Shown here: positions 34,309 to 43,043 of the stretch, piece after piece | Layout: each line of letters starts with the position of its first letter | Numbering within the stretch: the first letter of the stretch is position 1 | DNA from: Actinobacillus succinogenes 130Z | GTDB lineage: Bacteria; Pseudomonadota; Gammaproteobacteria; Enterobacterales; Pasteurellaceae | Reading direction: 5' to 3' | Length of the DNA stretch: 64,000 bases | Assembly (NCBI RefSeq): GCF_000017245.1 | Contig: NC_009655.1 | Location: 1,798,001 to 1,862,000, forward strand | Notes under the pieces: model-generated | Seen by the model: the letters and a program-made list of their open reading frames with translations, nothing else | Told to the model about the DNA's origin: nothing | Database searches by the model: none | Translations under genes and position numbers: made by a program

Positions 34309-34980
34309 TTGTCAAACTACGTTATTGAAACCCAGCATTTATACAAAAGATTCGGAACCGTTACCGCTCTGGAAGACATTAATATCCAAATCAAAGAGGG
34401 CGAATTTGTCGCTATTATGGGCGCATCCGGTTCAGGCAAAACCACGTTAATGAATATTCTCACCGGGCTGGACACCGCAACCGAAGGCAAAGTGATTTTA
34501 GACGGCGTAGATGCCGCCCGACTTGATGAAACGGGACGTCAACGCTTCCGCGCCGAAAAAATAGGATTAGTGTTCCAGCAATTTCATCTGATTCCTTATT
34601 TAACTGCCCTGGAAAACGTGATGCTGGCCCAGCACTATCACAGTGTAATCGATGAAGCGGCGGCACGCGCCGTACTCGAACAAGTCGGACTGGGAGAACG
34701 AATGTCGCACCGTCCCAGCCAGCTCTCCGGCGGCGAACAGCAACGGGTATGTATCGCACGGGCATTAGTGAACCAACCGCCGGTAATTTTTGCCGACGAA
34801 CCTACCGGAAATCTGGATGAGAAAAACGAAGCCTTAGTGCTCAAATTATTACAGGATCTCAATAAACAGGGACGGACTGTCGTTATGGTTACTCACAATC
34901 CGGAACTCGGTGAGCTGGCGGATCGTATTATTTATTTCCATCACGGTAAATTTGTCAAGGAAGAACATAATGCGCATTAA
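34309..34980 (+). CDS. ABC transporter ATPase of the iron system (MacB/LolD-like)
   Basis: A 223-residue ATPase: Walker A GASGSGKTT (44-52), Q-loop QQFHLIPYLT, signature LSGGEQQRV, Walker B VIFADEPTGNLD and switch His in MVTHNPE. It begins at TTG, three bases after the preceding stop, with AGGGGA upstream. It belongs with the two permeases. Confidence 0.9.
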   Translation: MSNYVIETQHLYKRFGTVTALEDINIQIKEGEFVAIMGASGSGKTTLMNILTGLDTATEGKVILDGVDAARLDETGRQRFRAEKIGLVFQQFHLIPYLTALENVMLAQHYHSVIDEAAARAVLEQVGLGERMSHRPSQLSGGEQQRVCIARALVNQPPVIFADEPTGNLDEKNEALVLKLLQDLNKQGRTVVMVTHNPELGELADRIIYFHHGKFVKEEHNAH

Positions 34981-35455
34981 GTCTCTATTTCCCGTGCTAA
35001 GTGCGGTCGTTTTTTCCGCTATTTTATTCGGCTGTAAAGAACAAACAGCGGAAATCGGCAAACAAGCTCCCGATATTGCCGTGTTCGATTTACAGGGCAA
35101 CAAGACGGAATTAAATCAATTCCACGGTAAAACCTTACTGATGAGTTTTTGGTCCGGTAATTGCGGAGTCTGCGTAGCGGAATTAAAATCGCTGGAAAAA
35201 ATGGCGGCGGAATATCCGGATAAAGTGGAAATTCTGGCAATCAATATCGACGGTGAAAACGCAGATACCCAAGCGGTGGTTATCAAACAAAAAATCGGCC
35301 TGCCGGTATTGAAAGATCAAATGAAAATTACCGGCGAACGCTATGGCGTAACAGGTACGCCCACCAGTTTCGTGATCTCGCCCGAAGGCAATATTCAGGC
35401 AAAATACGAAGGGCTCATTCCCGAACAAACGTTACAAAAATTATTTAAGGGGTAA
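34970..35455 (+). CDS. Thioredoxin-like lipoprotein (TlpA/ResA type)
   Basis: A 161-residue protein with a lipobox (SAILFGC, Cys near 20) and the redox site SGNCGVCVAE. GVTGTPTSFVISPEG carries the cis-Pro loop. It overlaps the ATPase stop by eleven bases. It probably keeps cysteines of the operon's Fe-S-like protein or cytochrome reduced outside the membrane, as thioredoxins in the Campylobacter cluster are thought to do. Confidence 0.9.
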   Translation: MRIKSLFPVLSAVVFSAILFGCKEQTAEIGKQAPDIAVFDLQGNKTELNQFHGKTLLMSFWSGNCGVCVAELKSLEKMAAEYPDKVEILAINIDGENADTQAVVIKQKIGLPVLKDQMKITGERYGVTGTPTSFVISPEGNIQAKYEGLIPEQTLQKLFKG

Positions 35456-35456
35456 C

Positions 35457-35768
35457 ATGAAAAAAATATCCCTGATTTTGACCGCACTTTGTATGTTGTC
35501 TTTCGCGGCACATGCGGGTAATACGGATTCACTGAAAAAAGGCGAACGCGCTTATAAACAGCAATGCGCCACTTGTCACGGCAAACAAGGTGAAAAACCG
35601 GCGATGGGGCAATCCGCCGTGATCCGCAATTTCACGGCGCAACAAATCGTAACGGCCTTGTCCAAACGGAAAAGCGGGGAAATTCAAGGCGCCGGCAACA
35701 GTGTGAAAGAACGGTTGAGCGAATCGGATATGAAAAATATTGCGGAATTTTTGACGCATCAAAAATAG
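35457..35768 (+). CDS. Small periplasmic c-type cytochrome
   Basis: A 103-residue class I cytochrome c with a signal peptide (cut near AHA, residue 20), heme motif CATCHG and a distal Met in PAMGQS. It begins one base after the thioredoxin gene. A mono-heme cytochrome in an FTR1/P19 operon suggests electron transfer during ferrous/ferric handling. Confidence 0.9.
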   Translation: MKKISLILTALCMLSFAAHAGNTDSLKKGERAYKQQCATCHGKQGEKPAMGQSAVIRNFTAQQIVTALSKRKSGEIQGAGNSVKERLSESDMKNIAEFLTHQK

Positions 35769-35826
35769 GATCCGTTCACAAAAAATAAACTGATCCCGAA
35801 TTCCATAAAAATATCCGGTAAAAAAC

Positions 35827-35856
35827 ATAACGGCGGGTCAAGCAACCCGCCGTTAT
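35827..35856 (-). terminator. Terminator of rnpB
   Basis: ATAACGGCGGGT and ACCCGCCGTTAT form a twelve-base stem, followed on the minus strand by a GTTTTTTACC tract. It could also stop transcripts arriving from the iron operon. Confidence 0.85.
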
Positions 35857-35865
35857 TGTATGAAA

Positions 35866-36262
<397 letters not shown>

Positions 36263-36390
36263 ACGCGTAGTATAGCGGATTTTATGGTAGAGCGAAATCA
36301 AAAGTTGCTGTAAAATGACCGCACTTTTATTTTAACCCTACGTCCATTTGCAGGAGTGTACCGTTTAAACCTTAAATTGCCGGTTTTTCG

Positions 36391-36419
36391 GGCGAATGTA
36401 ATACCCCTGCGGACATTCG
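36391..36419. repeat. Hairpin before kdsD
   Basis: GCGAATGT and ACATTCGC pair around a 13-base loop in the 5' region of kdsD, 20 bp before its start. It may be a leader structure. Confidence 0.4.
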
Positions 36420-36438
36420 CAACCTTATAGGAAATCAG

Positions 36439-37374
36439 ATGGATTATTTGCAAAATGCACGCGAAACCCTTGCCATTGAAGAACAGGCGCTCGCCAAATT
36501 AAGCCGAAATTTAAACCGCACTTTTGACGCCGTAATAGAACTCATTATTGGTTGCGAAGGACGTATCGCCGTCAGCGGCGTGGGAAAATCCGGATTAATC
36601 GGTAAGAAAATCGTCGCCAGCCTCGCCTCTACCGGTACGCCGAGTTTTTTTCTGCACCCCACGGAAGCTTTTCACGGTGATTTAGGCATGCTTAAGCCCA
36701 GCGATGTGGTGATTCTCATCTCTTACAGCGGTGAAAGCGATGAAGTAAATAAACTCATTCCCAGCTTAAAGAATTTCGGTAATAAAATCGTCGCCTTAAC
36801 CAGCAACCCTACTTCCACGCTGGGCAAACACGCCGATTTTATTTTGGACATCACGGTAGAGCGCGAAGCCTGCCCGAACAATCTGGCGCCCACCACTTCC
36901 GCCTTAGTTACGCTGGCGCTGGGTGATGCATTAACCGTAGCGTTAATTCACGCCCGCAATTTCAAACCGATTGATTTCGCTAAATTCCATCCGGGCGGTT
37001 CCCTTGGGCGCCGTTTACTGTGTCGCGTAAAAGATCAAATGCAAACCCGGTTGCCCGTGGTTGCGGAAAATACCGGTTTTACCGACTGTCTAACCGTCAT
37101 GAACGAAGGCAGAATGGGCGTGGCGTTAGTCATGGAACGACAAACCCTGAAAGGCATTATTACCGACGGCGATATTCGACGGGCATTAACGGCAAACGGC
37201 GCGGAAACATTACATAAATCCGCCCGGGATTTAATGACAGGCACGCCGAAAACCATCAATCAAAACGAATTTCTGTCTGCCGCCGAATCTTTCATGAAAG
37301 AGAAAAAAATTCATTCATTAGTGGTCGTGAATGATGATAATCAGGTTGTAGGATTGGTGGAATTTTCATCATAA
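36439..37374 (+). CDS. kdsD: Arabinose-5-phosphate isomerase
   Basis: A 311-residue isomerase making arabinose 5-phosphate for Kdo and lipooligosaccharide. The SIS domain carries AVSGVGKSGLIGKK and SYSGESDEVNKLI; two C-terminal CBS domains begin near residue 205. The catalytic KFHPGGSLGRRLL segment is present. It is followed by kdsC, so two consecutive Kdo steps are co-located. Confidence 0.95.
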   Translation: MDYLQNARETLAIEEQALAKLSRNLNRTFDAVIELIIGCEGRIAVSGVGKSGLIGKKIVASLASTGTPSFFLHPTEAFHGDLGMLKPSDVVILISYSGESDEVNKLIPSLKNFGNKIVALTSNPTSTLGKHADFILDITVEREACPNNLAPTTSALVTLALGDALTVALIHARNFKPIDFAKFHPGGSLGRRLLCRVKDQMQTRLPVVAENTGFTDCLTVMNEGRMGVALVMERQTLKGIITDGDIRRALTANGAETLHKSARDLMTGTPKTINQNEFLSAAESFMKEKKIHSLVVVNDDNQVVGLVEFSS

Positions 37375-37413
37375 TTTACGTTTGAATTTTGAATTCTTAT
37401 CCGGAATAAATCA

Positions 37414-37956
37414 ATGCAAAACAAACTTAAAAACATCAAATTTGTGATTACCGATGTCGACGGCGTACTGACCGACGGCTTACTCCATTACGACGCCTGC
37501 GGCGAAGCGGTGAAAAGCTTCCATGTGCGTGACGGTTTAGGCATCCGCATGCTGATTGAACAGGGTATTCAGGTCGCCGTATTATCGGGGCGTTCATCCC
37601 CGATTTTACAGCGCCGTATAGACGATTTAGGTATCAAACTGGCTTATCTCGGTAAACTGGAAAAAGAAACCGCCTGTTTGGATCTGATAAAACAAGCGGG
37701 CGTCACGCCGGAAGAAACCGCTTACATCGGTGACGACAGCGTCGATTTACCGGCATTTGCGGTATGCGGCATGGCATTTGCCGTTAACGACGCGCCGGAA
37801 TATGTCAAACAAAACGCCGATTACGTGCTGTCACTCGGCGGCGGAAAAGGCGCATTTCGCGAAATGTCCGACATGATTCTAACCGCCCAAAACAAAACGG
37901 ATATCTTTACCACCGCAAAAGGCTTTCTAAAAACCGTAAAAAATATGGCACAATAG
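37414..37956 (+). CDS. kdsC: Kdo-8-phosphate phosphatase
   Basis: A 180-residue HAD-type phosphatase: DVDGVLTDG (nucleophile Asp), VLSGRSSP, and GDDSVDLPAF. It lacks a cap domain, as expected for tetrameric KdsC. It lies 39 bp downstream of kdsD. Confidence 0.95.
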   Translation: MQNKLKNIKFVITDVDGVLTDGLLHYDACGEAVKSFHVRDGLGIRMLIEQGIQVAVLSGRSSPILQRRIDDLGIKLAYLGKLEKETACLDLIKQAGVTPEETAYIGDDSVDLPAFAVCGMAFAVNDAPEYVKQNADYVLSLGGGKGAFREMSDMILTAQNKTDIFTTAKGFLKTVKNMAQ

Positions 37957-38010
37957 CCACAAAATTTTTTATTTCGTAACTTTATATTTAACCAAATACA
38001 GAGAGTAATT

Positions 38011-38352
38011 ATGTCTATCCTTGTTCAACTTCATATTATTTTTGCATTTTTAACCCTATTCTTATTAATTGTCCGCGGCGGCATGCAGCTCGGCGGCAAA
38101 GACTGGCGCGCAGTAAAACTCTTAAAAATTCTACCGCACTTATCGGATACGGTTTTATTGGTAAGCGGCGTTGCGCTGGCTGTCATCTACGGTTTTGAAA
38201 TCTGGATGGTTGAAAAACTACTGTGCTTTGTCGTATACGCATTCGGTGCCGCTAAATTCTTCAGCAAGAAAACATCACAACCTAAAGCATTTCACTTTAT
38301 TCTTGCGCTTGCCGCATTATTGGTTGCCATGTGGTTGGGTTATCACCACTAA
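38011..38352 (+). CDS. SirB2-family membrane protein
   Basis: A 113-residue protein with four hydrophobic segments and the family pattern HLSDTVLLVSGVALAVI near the middle. The function of the family is not known. It follows kdsC by 54 bp and is followed by convergent moaE. Confidence 0.75.
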   Translation: MSILVQLHIIFAFLTLFLLIVRGGMQLGGKDWRAVKLLKILPHLSDTVLLVSGVALAVIYGFEIWMVEKLLCFVVYAFGAAKFFSKKTSQPKAFHFILALAALLVAMWLGYHH

Positions 38353-38375
38353 TTTGCATAAAAAAGGGCGTGATG

Positions 38376-38855
38376 TTACGCCCTTTCAATTCGTTTTTCT
38401 CTTGACCACTTCCCCACCGCCTGATGATCGCTGTCTCGGCTTTCCAGCCATCGTTCGCCTTGGGCGGTTTGTTCTTTTTTCCAGAACGGTGCGCGGGTTT
38501 TCAGATAATCCATGATAAATTCATTGGCGGCATAGGCATCGCCGCGATGAGCGGAACTTACGCCCACCAATACAATTGGGTCACCGGTTTGCAGCAATCC
38601 CACGCGATGAATCACGGAAATTCGCTGAATATCCCAACGTTGTTTGGCTTCTTCTACAATTTCACGCAACGCTTTTTCCGTCATGGCGGGATAATGTTCA
38701 AGATATAAACTTGCCACTTCATCGCCTAAATTCATCTCACGGACTTTGCCCACAAAAATCGTCGTCGCACCGATGGAATGATTTTCCGATAACCAACGAT
38801 ATTCGGCGTTTTGATCAAATTCCGCTTCCTGCACCGCAATGCGAATATCCGCCAT
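38376..38855 (-). CDS. moaE: Molybdopterin synthase catalytic subunit
   Basis: A 159-residue MoaE (GATTIFVGKVREMN, LYLEHYPAMTEKAL, VHRVGLLQTGDPIVLVGVSSAHR, then KTRAPFWKKE with the active-site Lys). It starts after a single base from moaD. Last gene of moaACDE. Confidence 0.95.
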   Translation of the reverse strand: MADIRIAVQEAEFDQNAEYRWLSENHSIGATTIFVGKVREMNLGDEVASLYLEHYPAMTEKALREIVEEAKQRWDIQRISVIHRVGLLQTGDPIVLVGVSSAHRGDAYAANEFIMDYLKTRAPFWKKEQTAQGERWLESRDSDHQAVGKWSREKRIERA

Positions 38856-38856
38856 A

Positions 38857-39102
38857 TCAGCCTCCCGTCACCGGTGGGAAAAAGGCGATTTCATCACCGG
38901 ATTTTACCGCACTTTCCAACGGAACCAAGGTTTGATTCACCGCCACCAGCAGTTTTCCCGCCTGCAAAGCTAACGCCCAACGTTCTCCCCGCTCGGCAAG
39001 ATGCCGGCGAATCTGTTCGGCTGTTTGGAATTCATCGCCCACTTCCGTTGACGCCACGCCGATAATCTCTCGGGTTTGGGCAAAAAATAAAACCTTAATC
39101 AT
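38857..39102 (-). CDS. moaD: Molybdopterin synthase sulfur carrier subunit
   Basis: An 81-residue ubiquitin-like protein ending in the required Gly-Gly (FFPPVTGG), which becomes thiocarboxylated. The ATG at 39102 is preferred over a TTG two codons earlier. Confidence 0.93.
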   Translation of the reverse strand: MIKVLFFAQTREIIGVASTEVGDEFQTAEQIRRHLAERGERWALALQAGKLLVAVNQTLVPLESAVKSGDEIAFFPPVTGG

Positions 39103-39111
39103 ACTCAATCC

Positions 39112-39588
39112 TTACGCCGCCACAAAATGTCCCGATTTTCCACCGCACTTTTCAAGCAGGCGCACCTGTGAAATCACCATATCTTTTTGTACCGCTTTGC
39201 ACATATCGTAAATGGTTAACGCTGCAACACTCGCCGCAGTTAAAGCTTCCATTTCAACCCCGGTTTTGCCCGTTAATTTACACAAACTTTCAATGCGAAC
39301 CTGATTGCTTTCGGGAAGTGCGGTCAAATTCACCTCGACTTTTGACAACAATAACGGATGGCACAACGGAATTAATTCCCAAGTGCGTTTAGCCGCCTGA
39401 ATACCGGCGATTCTGGCGGTGGCGAACACATCGCCTTTATGGTGATTGCCCGACATAATCATTTGCAGCGTTTCCGCGTTCATGCCGATAAAAGCTTCCG
39501 CGCGCGCTTCGCGCACCGTGTCCTGTTTACCGGACACGTCCACCATGTTAGCTTCGCCGTTTTGATTGATATGAGTTAATTCTGTCAT
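39112..39588 (-). CDS. moaC: Cyclic pyranopterin monophosphate synthase
   Basis: A 158-residue MoaC: MVDVSGK, AGIQAAKRTWELIPLCHPL and GVEMEALTAASVAALTIYDMCKA. It makes cPMP together with MoaA encoded just upstream. Confidence 0.96.
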   Translation of the reverse strand: MTELTHINQNGEANMVDVSGKQDTVREARAEAFIGMNAETLQMIMSGNHHKGDVFATARIAGIQAAKRTWELIPLCHPLLLSKVEVNLTALPESNQVRIESLCKLTGKTGVEMEALTAASVAALTIYDMCKAVQKDMVISQVRLLEKCGGKSGHFVAA

Positions 39589-39596
39589 GCTATCCG

Positions 39597-40607
39597 TTAA
39601 CCACCGATTGTTGATAAATTTTTGCGTATACCGCTGTCGCCCCGGTGCAGGAAATGATGTTCCCGTTTACCCTGTAACGCTGCGAATAAACGTGCTTGTA
39701 AAAGAGATTGCTGATCGTCTCTTTGTAACAAATCACGCAAATCGATACCTTCTTCGCCGAACAGGCAAAGATGTAGTTTTCCCTTCGCCGACACCCGCAG
39801 GCGATTACAACTTGCACAGAAATCCGGTTCATAAGGCATAATCAAACCGATTTCGCCTACATAGTCCGGATGTCGGAATACTTTTGCCGGTCCGTCCGTT
39901 ATGCCTTTCGATTGTAACTGCCAGCCGTCGCGAATTAGTTTTTCCGCCAGCACTTGACCGGAAAGATGATGACACCGGAAAAATGCGTCCATTTCGCCGG
40001 TCTGCATTAACTCGATAAAGCGCATTTGAATCGGGCGGTCTTTCACCCATGCCAGAAACTTGTCAAACTCCCGTTCGTTAAGATCTTTCATCAGCACGGA
40101 ATTGACTTTGATTTTACGATAACCCGCTTCAAAGGCGCGATCGATTCCGCGCATGACTTCAGTGAATTTGTTCTCGCCGGTAATTTGATAAAACATGCGC
40201 GGATCAAGACTGTCCACACTGACATTGATGGAGGAAATTCCCGCTTGCTTCCAAGCCCCGACATCTTGTGCCATACGATAGCCGTTAGTGGTAAGCGCGA
40301 CATGTCGAATACCGTCAAGTGCGGTGATATTTTCCGTAATTTGCAGGAAATCTTTGCGTAAAGTAGGCTCGCCGCCGGTAATCCGCACTTTTTGCGCTCC
40401 CATTGCCGCAAAAGCAGATACCGCACGCCGAATTTCATCCACTGTGAGAAATTTATCGCGCTCGTGCGAGGGATGATAGCCGTCGGGCAGACAGTAATTA
40501 CAACGGAAATTACACACGTCCGTAATCGACAGGCGCAGATAATAATAGGTACGCCGGTACGCATCCACAAGACGATCGCCGGCATTTTTCACAGGAATAG
40601 ATTGCAT
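39597..40607 (-). CDS. moaA: GTP 3',8-cyclase (radical SAM)
   Basis: A 336-residue radical SAM enzyme. The first Fe-S site is CNFRCNYC and the second, C-terminal site CASCNRLRVSAKGKLHLC. It carries out the first molybdopterin step. AAGG lies eight bases before the ATG. A structured leader precedes it. Confidence 0.96.
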   Translation of the reverse strand: MQSIPVKNAGDRLVDAYRRTYYYLRLSITDVCNFRCNYCLPDGYHPSHERDKFLTVDEIRRAVSAFAAMGAQKVRITGGEPTLRKDFLQITENITALDGIRHVALTTNGYRMAQDVGAWKQAGISSINVSVDSLDPRMFYQITGENKFTEVMRGIDRAFEAGYRKIKVNSVLMKDLNEREFDKFLAWVKDRPIQMRFIELMQTGEMDAFFRCHHLSGQVLAEKLIRDGWQLQSKGITDGPAKVFRHPDYVGEIGLIMPYEPDFCASCNRLRVSAKGKLHLCLFGEEGIDLRDLLQRDDQQSLLQARLFAALQGKREHHFLHRGDSGIRKNLSTIGG

Positions 40608-40621
40608 TGAATACCTTTACA

Positions 40622-40744
40622 AAAATCGGTAGGACCAACTGTTTCCAACGGATCCCTGAGCGATAAACCGCATCGCTGGCGTTGCTGCCTTATTCCGCGC
40701 CGGATAACCGGAAGAACTTAGGCACACAAGCTCGGTAAACGAAA
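40622..40744 (-). promoter_or_regulatory. Probable molybdenum-cofactor (Moco) riboswitch before moaA
   Basis: The minus-strand leader starts CCGAGCTTGTGTGCCTAAG and contains CTTCCGGTTATCCGG, GGCAGCAACGCCAGCG and GCTCAGGGATCCGTTGG, all able to pair. Position upstream of moaA and this segment order fit Moco leaders of gamma-proteobacteria. It would sense cofactor and lower moa expression. No covariance model could be run. The remaining gap to azlD (40745-40891) holds an AT-rich promoter-like region and a uptake core. Confidence 0.6.
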
Positions 40745-40891
40745 ATTGAATCTATTGTAAAAGAGCCCGTGAGGATGAGCAAGTATAAAACAAGAAATTA
40801 CTTGATCTAGGTAGAAAAAATGAATTTTTCTTTTAAATCAATTATATATTTAATTTTATAGCGAAAAAACATCGCAAAATCCGACCGCACT

Positions 40892-41227
40892 TTATACAGT
40901 CACAAATACGGCTTGCACCAAAACCATATATAAAACCGTCCCTGCCGCCATGGACAGGAACATATTTTTCTTCCATAAGTGCAGGGCTAAAGTCACCGCG
41001 CCGGCAATGAAATTCGGAATGCCGTGGTAACCCGTTAACAGATCGATATCCTTAAAACAGTAAATCACCAGCATACCGAACATCGCGGCAGGCAGCACTT
41101 TGCCTAAGTAACGGATATACTGCGGAATCGGGCGGTTTGCCGGAAAAACCCAAAAAGGCAGGAGGCGGCAAAAATGCACACCGATAACGCCCATGGCGAT
41201 GGTAATGATTTGTTGGCTTAATGTCAT
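40892..41227 (-). CDS. azlD: AzlD-family branched-chain amino acid export subunit
   Basis: A 111-residue protein with about four membrane helices and AzlD features (RLLPFWVFPANRPIPQYIRYLGKVLPAAMFGMLVIY). It partners AzlC, encoded directly upstream with no gap. Confidence 0.88.
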   Translation of the reverse strand: MTLSQQIITIAMGVIGVHFCRLLPFWVFPANRPIPQYIRYLGKVLPAAMFGMLVIYCFKDIDLLTGYHGIPNFIAGAVTLALHLWKKNMFLSMAAGTVLYMVLVQAVFVTV

Positions 41228-41953
41228 TTACTCCACCTTTTCCAAACGAACGATTTTACTTTCCAGCTTGTTACGTCTGAAAGTCAGTACCGCCAGAATA
41301 GCGAATAATGTCGGAATCAGGAAGTGTTCTTTCCCTATTGTCAGCAAGAAAAATAACGTGATGCCCAACCCCATCAAGGAACTGTCATGTACTTTTTCGT
41401 TCATCCAGTTTTCTGCAAAAATCACGATAAATAACGCCGTCATGGCAAATTCCACGCCTTGCAGATTAATCGGCAGAATATTACCGAATACATTGCCCAG
41501 TACCGCACCGGAAATCCAGTAAATATGCAGGAACAGGCTAACCCAGAAATAATACCAGCCTTTGTCGATGCCGGCAGGGATCTTTGCCATATAATTCAAC
41601 GAAAAAGCTTCATCCACTAACGCCATAATCAAATACCAACGTTTTTTGCCTACATAAGCACCGTATTTTTCCAGCATGGAAATACCGTAGAACACTTGTC
41701 GCCCGCTTACCATTAAGGTGACTAATAATGTGCTGATAGGCGCGAAAGGCGCAACCAGAGCCGTGGCAACGATAAATTCCACCGAACCGGCATAAATCAG
41801 TGCCGCCATAAACAGAGGAAACAATACGCCGAATCCTAACGCCTGCATGTACACGCCGTAAGAAATTCCTAAAAACAAAAATCCCGCCAACATCGGCAGG
41901 GAATAAGGAAATGCCGCTTTTGCCGCGGCAAAAATTTGTGTTCGACTTGCCAT
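41228..41953 (-). CDS. azlC: AzlC-family branched-chain amino acid exporter
   Basis: A 241-residue membrane protein. AFPYSLPMLAGFLFLGISYGVYMQALGFG and GRQVFYGISMLEKYG are AzlC signatures. It overlaps the metR stop by one base, so the metR-azlC-azlD order is one transcript. Confidence 0.9.
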   Translation of the reverse strand: MASRTQIFAAAKAAFPYSLPMLAGFLFLGISYGVYMQALGFGVLFPLFMAALIYAGSVEFIVATALVAPFAPISTLLVTLMVSGRQVFYGISMLEKYGAYVGKKRWYLIMALVDEAFSLNYMAKIPAGIDKGWYYFWVSLFLHIYWISGAVLGNVFGNILPINLQGVEFAMTALFIVIFAENWMNEKVHDSSLMGLGITLFFLLTIGKEHFLIPTLFAILAVLTFRRNKLESKIVRLEKVE

Positions 41954-42891
41954 TACAACTCCAAAACCGACAACCCCGGCAAGGTTGAAAAACTTTGCGT
42001 TTTTACCGTTTCATAAAAATCGTCAAGATAGGCGCTTTCCGCATCTTCTTTGCGGTAGGCGCAATACAGATTACTTTGCAGCCCTTGGCGGGTAATCTTG
42101 CGCGCCACGACGTAACCGCGATCCAAATAGGGTTTGGCCGCCCAAAACGGCATTGCCGCCACCCCGCGTTTACTGGCGACCAGTTGAATGATGGCAATGG
42201 TCAGTTCACTGGTGCGTCGCTGCGGATTAACCCCTGCCGGTTTCAGCACCTTACGTAATAAATCCAGCATATCGTCCGGCACGGGATAAGTAATCCAGGT
42301 TTGTTCGGCAAAATCTTCCGCTTCCCATATATCTTTATTCGCCAACGGATGATCTTTCGCACATAATCCCACCATTTCATAGGAAAACAGCGGTTTATGT
42401 ATGATGTCGTCATTTTCTTCGATTTCCGACACCACCGCCCAATCCGCCCTATGGGTTAACAATAGTCCCACCGTATCCGTATGAAACCCCGACACGATAT
42501 CCAGTTCAACTAACGGCCAATGCTGACGAAAACCGTCCATTGCCGGCATCAGCCAGTCGAAACAGGTGTGACATTCCACCGCGATACGCAATTCCCCCGC
42601 TTCGCCCTGCTTCACCCGGGAAAGATCCCGTTCCGCCGCGACTACTTTCGGCAAAATATCGTTAGCCAGTTGGATTAACCGATCGCCGGCAGCGGTAAAC
42701 CGCAACGGATTACTTTTGCGTTCGAACAACGGCAAACCGTATTGTTCTTCCAAGGCTTTAATTTGGTGAGAAAGTGCCGATTGAGTCAGGTAAATCCGTT
42801 GTGCCGCCAAAGAAACCGAACCCGTTTCTTTTAATGCCAGCAAGGTTTTTAAATGACGCAGTTCAAGGAATATGGGTTTCATGAGAATCAT
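41953..42891 (-). CDS. metR: LysR-type regulator MetR
   Basis: A 312-residue regulator of methionine genes. The N-terminus (LELRHLKTLLALKETGSVSLAAQRIYLTQSALSHQ) and ELRIAVECHTCFDWLMPAMDGFRQHWP match MetR, which senses homocysteine. The ATG at 42882 is an alternative start. Linked azlCD may make a branched-chain or methionine exporter part of its regulon; that is inference. Confidence 0.88.
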   Translation of the reverse strand: MILMKPIFLELRHLKTLLALKETGSVSLAAQRIYLTQSALSHQIKALEEQYGLPLFERKSNPLRFTAAGDRLIQLANDILPKVVAAERDLSRVKQGEAGELRIAVECHTCFDWLMPAMDGFRQHWPLVELDIVSGFHTDTVGLLLTHRADWAVVSEIEENDDIIHKPLFSYEMVGLCAKDHPLANKDIWEAEDFAEQTWITYPVPDDMLDLLRKVLKPAGVNPQRRTSELTIAIIQLVASKRGVAAMPFWAAKPYLDRGYVVARKITRQGLQSNLYCAYRKEDAESAYLDDFYETVKTQSFSTLPGLSVLEL

Positions 42892-42956
42892 TCATTTAAA
42901 TGGAAAAATTAATGCGCCGTATTTTACTCGAAATCCGACCGCACTTTAAATCAATT

Positions 42957-42999
42957 TTTGTGAGCTAGTTCACGGTATTTATTTTCGAAATCCTATAAT
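42957..42999 (+). promoter_or_regulatory. CRP-like site and -10 before afuA
   Basis: TGTGAGCTAGTTCACG (42959-42974) matches the CRP palindrome TGTGA-N6-TCACA except the last base. TATAAT at 42994-42999 is the likely -10 of the binding-protein gene. Confidence 0.6.
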
Positions 43000-43043
43000 A
43001 TGTTGCCAATTTCAATTCGTATTCACTCAAAATCGGAGTTTCT

